Of a DNA stretch of 16,143 nucleotides, positions 1 through 7,493 are shown piece by piece. The stretch's first letter is position 1. Each line of letters begins with the position of its first letter. Source of the stretch: Hydrogenophaga sp. (GTDB lineage Bacteria > Pseudomonadota > Gammaproteobacteria > Burkholderiales > Burkholderiaceae_C); the NCBI GenBank assembly GCA_020047875.1, contig JAIFNE010000040.1:1-16143 (forward strand), read 5' to 3'. The translations under genes and the position numbers were made by a program. The notes beneath the pieces were generated by a model. The model did no database searches and was not told the DNA's origin. It worked only from the letters and a program-made list of their open reading frames with translations.

Positions 1-958
1 AGGCGGCCGAGCCGCTGGCCCGCATGATGTTCGAGGGCGCGAAGATCATTCGCGAGCGGGTGGCCCGCTACCGCATCGACTGCGACCTGAAGGATGGCGG
101 CATCTTCGCCGCCATCAGCCCGCGCAAGGCCCAGAGCCTGAAGGCGCAGAAAGCGCTCTGGGAGCGCTGGGGCCACCCGGGCCTCACGCTGGTTGACAGC
201 CCGACCGATGTGCGCCGGTGGGTCAACACCGAGCGTTACAGCGCCCTGCTGGTGGACCCCACCGGCGGCCACTTCCACCCGCTGAACCTGGCCCTGGGCG
301 AGGCCGCGGCGCTGGAGAGCCTGGGCGGGCGCATCCATGAAAACTGCGCGGTGGTGCGCATCGAACGCGGCGATCCGGCCACGGTGCACACCGCGCAGGG
401 CCAGGTGCGCGCGCGCTACGTGATCGTGGCCTGCAACGCCTACATCGGCGGTCTGGAGCCGGCGCTGGCAGCCAAGTCCATGCCCTGCGGCACCCAGATG
501 ATCGCCACCGGATGAGCTGCTGCCGTCCGATCACTGCGTGGAAGACAACAATTTCCTGCTCGACTACTTCCGCCTCTCGGCCGACAAGCGCCTGATTTAC
601 GGCGGTGGCGTGGTCTACGGCGCGCGCGATCCGAAAGAGGTGAAGTCGCTGATTCGGCCGCAGATGGTCAAAACCTTCCCGCAGCTGAAACACGTGGACA
701 TCGAATTCGGCTGGACCGGCAATTTCCTGCTGACCCTCTCGCGCATGCCGCAGGTGGGCACGCTGCTCGGGCCACGGCATCACTTTCACGCACCTGATCG
801 GGCGCGTGCTGGCCGAAGCGCTCAAGGGCGATGCCACCCGCTACGGCGCCTTTGCGCGCCTGCCGCACCACCCCTTCCCCGGCGGGCGGCTGCTGCGCGT
901 GCCCTTCACCGCGGTGGGCGCGCTGTGGTACCAGATGCGGGACCAGCTGGGCGTCTGA
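1..958 (+). pseudogene. FAD-dependent amine oxidoreductase (PuuB/DadA-like), 5'-truncated by window and frame-disrupted
   Basis: This is a DAO-family flavin oxidoreductase of the gamma-glutamylputrescine oxidase type, which would oxidise an amine or amino acid with FAD. The gene enters from the left edge in the frame of base 3 and reads with good homology-like sequence (VDPTGGHFHPLNLALGEAAA, then IVACNAYIG) to MIAT near 509. There it hits a TGA at 513-515. The normal continuation (DELLPSD...LDYFRLSADKRLIYGG) resumes at 511 in another frame. A second frame change at about 766 joins QVGTLL to SGHGITFTHLIGRVLAEAL, removing the usual NIYYSQGY-like stretch before the C-terminal SGHG loop. The last frame ends at TGA 956-958 after YQMRDQLGV. 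Family members normally have EPL(x) after MIAT, so the first lesion fits loss of about 11 bp and the second of about 25-30 bp. Both alter conserved positions. I read it as a pseudogene, with assembly error the alternative. Substrate specificity cannot be told. Confidence 0.8.
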
Positions 959-1018
959 CGCCTCGCTGGACCGAGTGGCACGCTCAAGCTCGGCAGGTGC
1001 GAGGAAGCCGGCCGAACC

Positions 1019-1076
1019 CCGAGCCGCCCGCAGAGCAGCTTGCATGCGGCGTGCGGGCTGTATGCTCGGATTTTTT
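1019..1076 (+). terminator. Compound-stem intrinsic terminator (or leader attenuator) before pcaF
   Basis: Two nested perfect inverted repeats are visible: CCGAGC (1019-1024) with GCTCGG (1064-1069), and inside them GCCCGCA (1026-1032) with TGCGGGC (1052-1058). The structure is followed by A and six T (1071-1076). A GC-rich stem plus T6 is the classical Rho-independent pattern on the + strand. It sits 60 bp after the oxidoreductase stop and 50 bp before the thiolase ATG. It therefore ends the upstream unit, or acts in the leader of the downstream operon. I found no convincing -35/-10 pair in the 50 bp that follow. Confidence 0.7.
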
Positions 1077-1126
1077 GCCGGCGCACGCGCCGCGCCCGCC
1101 TGTTCAACCAGCGCTGCACCCCCGCC

Positions 1127-2329
1127 ATGAGCCACGCTTTCATTTGTGATGCCATCCGCACCCCCTTCGGCCGCTACGGGGGCGCGCTCTCCAGCGTGCG
1201 CACCGACGACCTAGGCGCCATTCCCCTGCGCGCCCTGATGCAGCGCAACCCCGGGGTGGACTGGGCGGCCGTGACCGACGTGCTCTATGGCTGCGCCAAC
1301 CAGGCCGGCGAAGACAACCGCAACGTGGCCCGCATGGCCAGCCTGCTCGCCGGTCTGCCGCTGGCGGTTCCCGGCGCCACCATCAACCGCCTGTGCGGCT
1401 CCGGGCTCGACGCGGTGGGCACGGCCGCGCGCGCCATCCGCGCCGGCGAAGCCGGGCTGATGATCGCCGGTGGTGTGGAGAGCATGAGCCGCGCGCCGTT
1501 TGTGATGCCCAAGGCCGAGAGCGCGTTTTCGCGTAACACCGCCGTGTACGACACCACCATTGGCTGGCGCTTCGTGAACCCGCTGATGCAGGCGCAGTAC
1601 GGTGTGGATTCCATGCCCGAGACGGCCGAAAACCTCGCCACGGAATACTGCATCGAGCGCGAGGCGCAGGACAGCATGGCGCTGACCAGCCAGACCCGGG
1701 CGCTCGCTGCCATCCAGGCCGGTCACCTGGCGCGCGAGATCACGCCGGTGCGCATCGCGCAGAAAAGGGGCGAGGCCATCGTGGTGGACACCGACGAACA
1801 CCCGCGCGCGACCTCGCTGGCGGCGCTCGCCACCCTGCCGCCCATCGTGAAGCCCGGCGGCAGCGTGACCGCCGGCAACGCCAGCGGCGTGAACGACGGC
1901 GCCTGCGCCCTGCTGCTGGCCAGCGAAAGCAGCGCCACCCAAAACGGACTCACTCCCAAGGCGCGCGTGGTCGGCATGGCCACCGCTGGCGTGCCGCCGC
2001 GCACCATGGGCATCGGCCCCGCACCCGCCACGCAAAAACTGCTGGCGCTCACCGGCATCACGCTGGCGCAGCTTGATGTGATCGAGCTCAACGAGGCCTT
2101 TGCCGCGCAGGGCCTGGCGGTGTTGCGCGAGCTGGGCTTGAGCGATGACGACGAGCGCGTCAACGCTTGGGGCGGCGCGATCGCACTGGGTCACCCGCTG
2201 GGCGCCAGCGGCGCGCGCTTGGTCGCCACCGCGGTCAACCGGCTGCACGCCACCGGCGGGCGTTACGCGCTGTGCACCATGTGCATTGGCGTGGGCCAGG
2301 GCATCGCGCTCATCGTTGAGAGGGTCTGA
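1127..2329 (+). CDS. pcaF: 3-oxoadipyl-CoA/acetyl-CoA thiolase (PcaF/PaaJ type)
   Basis: A 400-residue thiolase that would cleave 3-oxoadipyl-CoA with CoA to succinyl-CoA and acetyl-CoA, the last step of the beta-ketoadipate (or phenylacetate) pathway in the cytoplasm. The start at 1127 gives MSHAFICDAIRTPFG, the usual family N-terminus and length; the open frame further upstream is not conserved-looking and lies in the terminator. Catalytic residues are all present: Cys90 in NRLCGSG, the NEAF motif (322-325), His356 in GGAIALGHPLG and Cys386 in CTMCIGVGQG. The segment GWRFVNPLM (146-154) followed by YGVDSMPETAEN is characteristic of PcaF/PaaJ and not of fatty-acid or PHB thiolases. No clear Shine-Dalgarno precedes the ATG. 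The gene ends 2 bp before the formate dehydrogenase diaphorase gene, so co-transcription is likely. No other pca gene is in the window. PaaJ is the main alternative name. Confidence 0.88.
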   Translation: MSHAFICDAIRTPFGRYGGALSSVRTDDLGAIPLRALMQRNPGVDWAAVTDVLYGCANQAGEDNRNVARMASLLAGLPLAVPGATINRLCGSGLDAVGTAARAIRAGEAGLMIAGGVESMSRAPFVMPKAESAFSRNTAVYDTTIGWRFVNPLMQAQYGVDSMPETAENLATEYCIEREAQDSMALTSQTRALAAIQAGHLAREITPVRIAQKRGEAIVVDTDEHPRATSLAALATLPPIVKPGGSVTAGNASGVNDGACALLLASESSATQNGLTPKARVVGMATAGVPPRTMGIGPAPATQKLLALTGITLAQLDVIELNEAFAAQGLAVLRELGLSDDDERVNAWGGAIALGHPLGASGARLVATAVNRLHATGGRYALCTMCIGVGQGIALIVERV

Positions 2330-2331
2330 AC

Positions 2332-3291
2332 ATGGATGGCACCGCGTTCTTGGGCAGCCCCGAGGCCTTGCGCGCCACGGCCAGGCAGCCGCGCTCGCGC
2401 CCCAAGGGCCGCGCGGTCGATGCCGACGCGCTGGCCCTGGTGAACCAGCTCATCGGCCCCGCACCGCCAGAGGGTCATCCGCGCGACCAGCTCATCGAGC
2501 ACCTGCACCGCCTCAACGACCATCAAAACGGCCTGCGCGACACGCACCTGGTGGCGCTGGCGCAGGTCATGTGCCTGTCGGTGGCCGAGGTGTTCGAGGT
2601 TGCGAGTTTCTATCACCACTTCGAGATCCTGCGCGACGGCGCCGCCGCCCCCGGCCTCACGGTGCGGGTGTGTGACGGCCTGTCGTGCCAGCTCGCGGGC
2701 GCTGCGATGATGCTGGCCGATTTGCAGGCGCGCCTGCCGGCGCTGCTGGGCCGCGACGATGTGCGCGTGGTCCCCGCGCCCTGCGTGGGCCGCTGCGAGC
2801 AGGCGCCGGCCGTGCAGGTGGGGCAGTGGCCGCTCGGCGCGGCCACCACCGAGCAGGTGGCCGCGCTGGCCGCGCAGGCGCCGGCGCGGTTTGACGATGC
2901 GCCGTGGGAGTTGCCGGCCGCGTCACAAGCCTGCGTGGCCAGCGACCCGATCGGCTTCGCGGCCTACCGCGAGCAGGGCGGCTACGCGCTGGCCGCTGCG
3001 GTAGCCAATGGCGAGCGCAGCGCCAGCGCAGTGATTGAAGCGCTGGAACACGCTGGGCTGCGGGGGTTGGGCGGCGCGGGTTTTCCGGCCGGGCGCAAGT
3101 GGCGCATCGTCCGCGACCAACCCGCGCCCGACGAGCGCCGGGCCGCCCCAAGCGAGTCGCCCCCCTCGGGGGGAGGCCCTGCGCGCAGCGCGGGGTCAGG
3201 GGGTGGAAACGAGCGCCGGGCCGCCCCAAGCGAGTCGCCCCCCTCGGGGGGAGCAGCGCGGGGTCAGGGGGCGGAAAACTCATGGCGGTGA
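2332..3291 (+). CDS. 5' ORF of the interrupted diaphorase: NuoE-like domain plus N-terminal part of NuoF-like domain
   Basis: This ORF encodes 319 residues. The first 266 are native: the NuoE-like [2Fe-2S] domain, and the start of the NuoF-like domain through the FMN-binding glycine loop and IVRDQPAP. The last 53 residues are translated from the inserted repeat and are low-complexity, with PPSGG twice, before a stop at 3289-3291. The stop lies 5 nt past the putative restart ATG at 3282. If expressed, this chain would hold an intact 2Fe-2S domain but only half of the FMN site. It may persist as an electron-transfer fragment or be degraded; nothing in the sequence decides this. Confidence 0.6.
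   Translation: MDGTAFLGSPEALRATARQPRSRPKGRAVDADALALVNQLIGPAPPEGHPRDQLIEHLHRLNDHQNGLRDTHLVALAQVMCLSVAEVFEVASFYHHFEILRDGAAAPGLTVRVCDGLSCQLAGAAMMLADLQARLPALLGRDDVRVVPAPCVGRCEQAPAVQVGQWPLGAATTEQVAALAAQAPARFDDAPWELPAASQACVASDPIGFAAYREQGGYALAAAVANGERSASAVIEALEHAGLRGLGGAGFPAGRKWRIVRDQPAPDERRAAPSESPPSGGGPARSAGSGGGNERRAAPSESPPSGGAARGQGAENSWR
3130..3275 (+). repeat. Two tandem copies of a GC-rich REP-like element inserted in the diaphorase gene
   Basis: Two near-identical units lie head to tail: about 3131-3208 (78 bp) and 3209-3276 (68 bp). Both begin ACGAGCGCCGGGCCGCCCCA, continue through CCCCCC-TC-GGGGGG, and end GCGGGGTCAGGGGG(T/C)GGAA. The second lacks 10 bp (GCCCTGCGCG) after the G-run. The C6/G6 block folds into a small hairpin (3160-3173 and 3238-3251). 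Removing 146 bp, exactly 78+68, restores a continuous NuoF frame (QPAP-KLMAVN), which fixes the insert size; the exact edge can slide by a base or so. No obvious target-site duplication or open reading frame of a mobile element is present. From memory, elements of this type are frequent between genes in Comamonadaceae. I see no other copy in the window. Confidence 0.85.
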
Positions 3292-4265
3292 ACATCGACG
3301 AAGGCGAGCCCGGCACCTTCAAGGACCGCTGGTACCTGGAGCGCGACCCCCACCGTTTTCTGGAAGGCACGCTGATCGCCGCGAGCGTGGTGGGCTGCGA
3401 GGCGGTCTACCTCTACCTGCGCGACGAATACCACCACGCCCGACGCCTGCTGCAGCGCGCCCTGGCCGAGTTGCAGGCGAGCCCGCCCTTCGCGTTGCCG
3501 CGCATCGAACTGCGCCGCGGCGCGGGCGCGTACATCTGTGGTGAGGAGTCGGCCATGGTCGAGAGCATCGAAGGCCGACGCGGCCTGCCCCGCCTGCGCC
3601 CACCCTACATCGCCGAAAAAGGCCTCTTTGGTCGGCCCACGCTGGAGCAAAACTTCGAAACTTTGTACTGGGTGCGAGACATTGTCGAGAAGGGCGGCGA
3701 GTGGTTTGCCAGCCAGGGCCGTCACGGCCGCCAGGGCCTGCGCAGTTTCAGCGTCAGCGGCCGGGTGAAGCAGCCGGGCGTGAAGCTGGCGCCGGCCGGC
3801 ATCACGCTGCGCGAGCTGGTTGGCGAGTTTTGCGGCGGCATGCAGGACGGCCACTTGCTCTACGCCTACCTGCCCGGCGGCGCCAGCGGCGGCATTCTGC
3901 CGGCGCGCCTGGCCGATGTGCCGCTGGACTTCGATACCTTGCAGCCCCACGGCTGTTTCATCGGCTCGGCCGCGGTGGTGGTGCTCAGCCAGCACGACAG
4001 CGCGCGCGATGCCGCCCTGAACCAGATGCGTTTTTTCGCGCATGAGAGCTGCGGCCAGTGCACGCCCTGCCGCACCGGCACCGACAAGGCCGCGCGGCTG
4101 ATGGAGCGCACCCAATGGGATGTGGCCACGCTCCAGGACCTCGCCACCGTGATGGCCGATGCGTCGATCTGCGGCCTGGGCCAGGCCGCGCCCAACCCGC
4201 TGCGCTGTGTGATCGAATACTTCCCGCACGAAATTGGCCAGCCTGCGCCCGGAGACGCTGTATGA
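3282..4265 (+). CDS. 3' ORF of the interrupted diaphorase: main NuoF-like part with 4Fe-4S site
   Basis: An ATG at 3282 falls exactly at the native Met of the conserved LMAVN segment and gives 327 residues in an intact frame to TGA 4263-4265. It keeps NIDEGEPGTFKDR, GAYICGEES and the C-terminal 4Fe-4S motif ESCGQCTPC plus the fourth Cys in ASICGLG. GGCGGA at 3270-3275, at the right-hand edge of the repeat element, ends 6 nt before the ATG and could serve as ribosome-binding site. The upstream ORF terminates at 3289-3291, so ribosomes could re-initiate. The open frame also extends upstream to 3099 through the repeat, but that part is not native protein. Expression as a separate chain is an inference. 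The ATGA overlap with fdsA at 4262 is unaffected by the insertion. Confidence 0.5.
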   Translation: MAVNIDEGEPGTFKDRWYLERDPHRFLEGTLIAASVVGCEAVYLYLRDEYHHARRLLQRALAELQASPPFALPRIELRRGAGAYICGEESAMVESIEGRRGLPRLRPPYIAEKGLFGRPTLEQNFETLYWVRDIVEKGGEWFASQGRHGRQGLRSFSVSGRVKQPGVKLAPAGITLRELVGEFCGGMQDGHLLYAYLPGGASGGILPARLADVPLDFDTLQPHGCFIGSAAVVVLSQHDSARDAALNQMRFFAHESCGQCTPCRTGTDKAARLMERTQWDVATLQDLATVMADASICGLGQAAPNPLRCVIEYFPHEIGQPAPGDAV

Positions 4266-7180
4266 ACGCCCGCCTGCCCAACACCGCCTGGCCCGAGGGC
4301 GTGCGCCGCCACGGCACCCACGCGCCCGCCACCGGCGATGCCACCGTGGCCTTCACGCTCGACGGCCAGCCCGCGCTGGCGCGCCCCGGTGAGTCCATCC
4401 TGCACGCCGCGCAGCGCCACGGCGTGCCCATTCCCCACCTGTGCCACCGCGACGGCCTGCGGCCCGACGGCAACTGCCGCGCCTGCGTGGTCGAGGTGGC
4501 GGGCGAGCGCGTGCTCGCCGCCAGCTGCTGCCGCGCGGTGACGCCGGGCATGGACGTGAAGGCGCAGAGCCCGCGCGCGCTCAAGAGCCAGAAGCTGGTG
4601 TTGGAGCTGCTGGCCGCCGATCTGCCGCACCCCGAGCAGGCCGGCGAACTCAGCGACTGGCTGGCGCAAGCCGGCGTGCAGGTGCGCCCCGAACTCGCCG
4701 CCCTGCAGCGCGAACAGCCCGCGCCCGATCTCAGTCACCCTGCCATGGCGGTGAACCTCGACGCCTGCATCCAGTGCACCCGCTGTGTGCGCGCCTGCCG
4801 TGAAGAGCAGGTGAATGACGTGATCGGCATGGCCCAGCGTGGCGCCCAGACCCAGGTGGTGTTCGACCTCGCCGATCCCATGGGCGCGAGCAGCTGCGTG
4901 GCCTGCGGCGAATGCGTGCAGGCTTGCCCCACCGGTGCGCTCAGCGTGAAAGCGCCTGGCGCCGCCGTGTTGCCCAATGGCCAGCTGCGGGTGGACCGCG
5001 AGGTGGACAGCGTTTGCCCCTTCTGCGGCGTCGGCTGCCTGCTCACCTATCAGGTGCAAGATGCCACGGCCAGCGCCTCCGAGCGCATCGTGGCGGTGCA
5101 AGGCCGCGACGGCCCGGCCAACGCCGGGCGCTTGTGCGTGAAGGGCCGCTTCGGATTCGACTACGTGCACCACCCCGAGCGCCTCACGCGCCCACTGGTG
5201 CGCCTGGCCGGCGCGGCCAAAGACCCGGCCCACCTCATCAGCAAGCCCGACTGGCGCAGCGTGTTCCGCGAAGCCAGCTGGGACGAAGCGCTGGCGCTCG
5301 CGGCCGGCGGCTTCAAGGCCCTGCGCGAGCAACACGGCCCGGCATCGCTCGCCGGCTTCGGTTCGGCCAAGGGCAGCAACGAAGAGGCCTACCTGTTTCA
5401 GAAGCTGGTGCGCACCGCCTTCGGCAACCACAACGTCGACCACTGCACCCGCCTGTGCCACGCCTCCAGCGTGGCCGCGCTGCTCGAAGGCGTGGGCTCG
5501 GGCGCGGTGAGCAACCCGGTGAGCGATGTCGAGCAGGCCGACTTCATCTTGCTCATCGGCGCCAACCCCACCAGCAACCACCCGGTGGCCGCGAGCTGGA
5601 TGAAAAACGCCGCCCAGCGCGGCGCGCGCATTGTGCTGGCCGACCCGCGCCGCACCGACATCGCCCGCCACGCCTGGCGCACGCTGCAGTTCCGCCCTGA
5701 CACCGACGTGGCCCTGCTCAACGCCCTGCTGCATGTGATCTTTGAAGAAAACCTGGTCGACGCCGCGTTTGTCGCCGAGCGGGTTGACCACGTGCGCGCG
5801 GTGCGCGAAGCGGTGCAGGCCTTCAGCCCCGAAGCCATGGCGCCGGTCTGCGGCATCGACGCCGCCACCATCCGCGAAGTGGCCCGCGCCTACGCCCGCG
5901 CCGAGCGCGCCATGATCCTCTGGGGCATGGGCGTGAGCCAGCACATCCACGGCACCGACAACGTGCGCTGCCTGATCGCGCTGGCCAGCCTCACCGGCCA
6001 GATCGGTCGCCCCGGCACCGGCCTGCACCCGCTGCGCGGGCAAAACAACGTGCAGGGCGCGAGCGACGCCGGCCTCATCCCCTTCATGCTGCCCAATTAC
6101 CAGCCGGTGGCGCAAGCCGAGGTGAAGCGCTGGTTTGAACACTTCTGGGGCGCGCCGCTCTCCGCCGTGCCCGGCCTCACCGTGGTGGAAATCCTGCGCG
6201 CGGCCGAGCTGCCCGCCAACGACCCCGCGCGCATTCGCGGCCTCTACGTGATGGGCGAAAACCCCGCCATGAGCGACCCCGACCTGAACCACGCGCGCCA
6301 CGCCCTGGCCAGCCTCGACCACCTGGTGGTGCAAGACATCTTCCTGACCGAAACCGCCTGGCTGGCCGACGTGGTGCTCCCCGCCACCGCCTGGCCCGAG
6401 AAAACCGGCACCGTCAGCAACACCGACCGCATGGTGCAGCTCGGTCGCCAGGCGATCGCGCCGCCCGGCCAGGCACGCGCCGATCTGTGGATCATTCAGC
6501 AGCTGGCCCAGCGCATCGGCCGCGCCGACGGACAGGCCATGGGATGGGCCTACGACCAGCCGGGCTCAGAACACCACGGCGTGGCCGCTGTCTATGAGGA
6601 AATGCGACAGGCCATGCAAGACGCCATCGGTGGCATCACCTGGGCGCGCCTGGAAAGCGAAGGCAGTGTGACCTACCCCTGCCTCACCGAAGACGACCCT
6701 GGCCAGCCCGTGGTGTTTGCCGACCGCTTCCCCACCGCCGATGGCCGCGTGCAGCTCCAGCCCACCACCTTGATCCCGGCCAACGAACAGCCCGACACCG
6801 CCTACCCGCTCGTGCTCATCACCGGCCGCCAGCTCGAACACTGGCACACCGGCAGCATGACCCGCCGCGCCAGCATGCTCGACGCCCTGGAGCCCGGCCC
6901 CACCGCCTCACTGCACCCCGCCGACCTCGCCGCGCTTGGCATCGCCCCCGGCGAGCGCCTGCGCGTGTCGTCCCGGCGTGGCGCGGTGGCCCTCACCGCC
7001 CGCGCCGACGACGGCATTCAGCGCGGCGTGGTCTTTATCCCCTTTGCCTACGCAGAGGCCGCCGCCAACCTCCTCACCAACGACGCCCTCGACCCCTTCG
7101 GCAAGATCCCGGAGTTCAAGTACTGCGCGGTGCGGGTAGAGCCGGTTGAGCGGCTGGTATCAGGCTTGACTGGCGGTTGA
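4262..7180 (+). CDS. fdsA: NAD-dependent formate dehydrogenase, molybdenum catalytic subunit (FdsA)
   Basis: A 972-residue cytoplasmic subunit that would oxidise formate to CO2 at a bis-MGD molybdenum (or tungsten) centre. Domains in order: N-terminal ferredoxin-like [2Fe-2S] domain (ligands Cys61, Cys72, Cys75, Cys89); a double [4Fe-4S] ferredoxin (Cys169/172/175/179 and Cys212/215/218/222); a further [4Fe-4S] in VCPFCGVGC (252-259) with Cys292; then the large molybdopterin domains. The metal ligand is Cys399 in TRLCHASSVA, followed by the conserved His400, so this is a Cys and not a selenocysteine enzyme. RGQNNVQGASDAG is typical of formate dehydrogenases. The C-terminal MGD-binding domain contains TGRQLEHWHTGSMTRR. 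The His/Cys cluster motif of NuoG between residues 100 and 140 is absent. GGAGA precedes the ATG by about 7 nt and the start overlaps the diaphorase stop by ATGA, implying translational coupling. No fdsC/fdhD or fdsD gene follows within the window. Confidence 0.9.
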   Translation: MNARLPNTAWPEGVRRHGTHAPATGDATVAFTLDGQPALARPGESILHAAQRHGVPIPHLCHRDGLRPDGNCRACVVEVAGERVLAASCCRAVTPGMDVKAQSPRALKSQKLVLELLAADLPHPEQAGELSDWLAQAGVQVRPELAALQREQPAPDLSHPAMAVNLDACIQCTRCVRACREEQVNDVIGMAQRGAQTQVVFDLADPMGASSCVACGECVQACPTGALSVKAPGAAVLPNGQLRVDREVDSVCPFCGVGCLLTYQVQDATASASERIVAVQGRDGPANAGRLCVKGRFGFDYVHHPERLTRPLVRLAGAAKDPAHLISKPDWRSVFREASWDEALALAAGGFKALREQHGPASLAGFGSAKGSNEEAYLFQKLVRTAFGNHNVDHCTRLCHASSVAALLEGVGSGAVSNPVSDVEQADFILLIGANPTSNHPVAASWMKNAAQRGARIVLADPRRTDIARHAWRTLQFRPDTDVALLNALLHVIFEENLVDAAFVAERVDHVRAVREAVQAFSPEAMAPVCGIDAATIREVARAYARAERAMILWGMGVSQHIHGTDNVRCLIALASLTGQIGRPGTGLHPLRGQNNVQGASDAGLIPFMLPNYQPVAQAEVKRWFEHFWGAPLSAVPGLTVVEILRAAELPANDPARIRGLYVMGENPAMSDPDLNHARHALASLDHLVVQDIFLTETAWLADVVLPATAWPEKTGTVSNTDRMVQLGRQAIAPPGQARADLWIIQQLAQRIGRADGQAMGWAYDQPGSEHHGVAAVYEEMRQAMQDAIGGITWARLESEGSVTYPCLTEDDPGQPVVFADRFPTADGRVQLQPTTLIPANEQPDTAYPLVLITGRQLEHWHTGSMTRRASMLDALEPGPTASLHPADLAALGIAPGERLRVSSRRGAVALTARADDGIQRGVVFIPFAYAEAAANLLTNDALDPFGKIPEFKYCAVRVEPVERLVSGLTGG

Positions 7181-7493
7181 TTTGGCGTTGGCTGGGTGTT
7201 GTTTTGGGGCAAGAGCAGGCGCAGGCAGCAGACAGCTTGTTGGCCAGGCGAGCGTCCTTGCGACGATGCTGGAAGACTCCGCGATCGGGATTGGGGCACA
7301 TCGCGTGACCGCACGGTAGTCGTGCGACGAGGGTCAGCCCGGCGGGGTGCATCGCAACCCTTCGCCGAGCCCAGACAGCCGCTGCAATTGAGCTGATTCA
7401 TTCAGGGTAACGGCAGGCCACCAACGCGCCCGCAGCAGAAGTTCACCGAATCGCGACCAATGCCCCTGCTGCACATGCGCCTGGGCCGTGACT
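7181..7493. other. Intergenic stretch without recognisable gene
   Basis: About 310 bp between the fdsA stop and the stop of the AI-2E-family gene, which converge. The short open frames here look like chance. The best is 64 codons on the - strand ending at 7334, which overlaps the transporter's 3' end; I do not recognise its product. One short inverted repeat, CGCACG-GTAGT-CGTGCG (7310-7326), could form a hairpin, but no T-run follows on either strand. No terminator is evident for fdsA. The segment could be decayed gene material, but nothing identifies it. Confidence 0.5.

Larger units (their letters stand above)
2332..4265 (+). pseudogene. Fused NuoE/NuoF-type diaphorase subunit of NAD-dependent formate dehydrogenase (FdsG-FdsB fusion), interrupted by a 146-bp repeat insertion
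   Basis: Without the insert at 3130-3275 the gene reads as one 595-residue protein. It would pass electrons from the formate-oxidising subunit through Fe-S and FMN to NAD+. Residues about 40-185 form a NuoE-like thioredoxin fold with the [2Fe-2S] ligands Cys114, Cys119, Cys151 and Cys155. Residues about 240-595 are NuoF-like: FMN loop LGGAGFPAGRKW (246-257), NIDEGEPGTFKDR (272-284), the NADH/FMN segment GAYICGEES (350-358), and the [4Fe-4S] ligands Cys525, Cys528, Cys531 (ESCGQCTPC) and Cys565. The fusion resembles the HoxF architecture; FdsG and FdsB are separate genes in the classical fdsGBACD operon. AGAGGG lies 7 nt before the ATG, inside the end of pcaF. The insert moves the downstream half from the frame of 2332 to that of 3282. 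The diaphorase is therefore either inactive or made as two chains (see the separate ORF entries). Confidence 0.85.

Noticed and set aside
2145..2675. Arg/Pro-rich + strand frame across the pcaF/diaphorase junction
   Set aside because: It overlaps two well-supported genes in another frame and has no domain character.
3131..3276. Possible CRISPR or tandem-repeat array
   Set aside because: There are only two abutting units, no spacers and no cas genes. The unit has the hairpin features of a REP-like element.
5444..5470. Possible selenocysteine codon at the formate dehydrogenase active site
   Set aside because: The codon in TRLCHASS is TGC (Cys399), not TGA, so no recoding is needed.
3866..6334. 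822-codon open frame on the - strand
   Set aside because: It is antisense to fdsA and the diaphorase gene, rich in Ala, Gly, His and Val, and has no recognisable domain. Such frames arise from the high-GC codon pattern of the opposite strand.
7310..7326. Hairpin CGCACG-GTAGT-CGTGCG as terminator of fdsA
   Set aside because: It lies 130 bp past the stop and has no T-run on either side.
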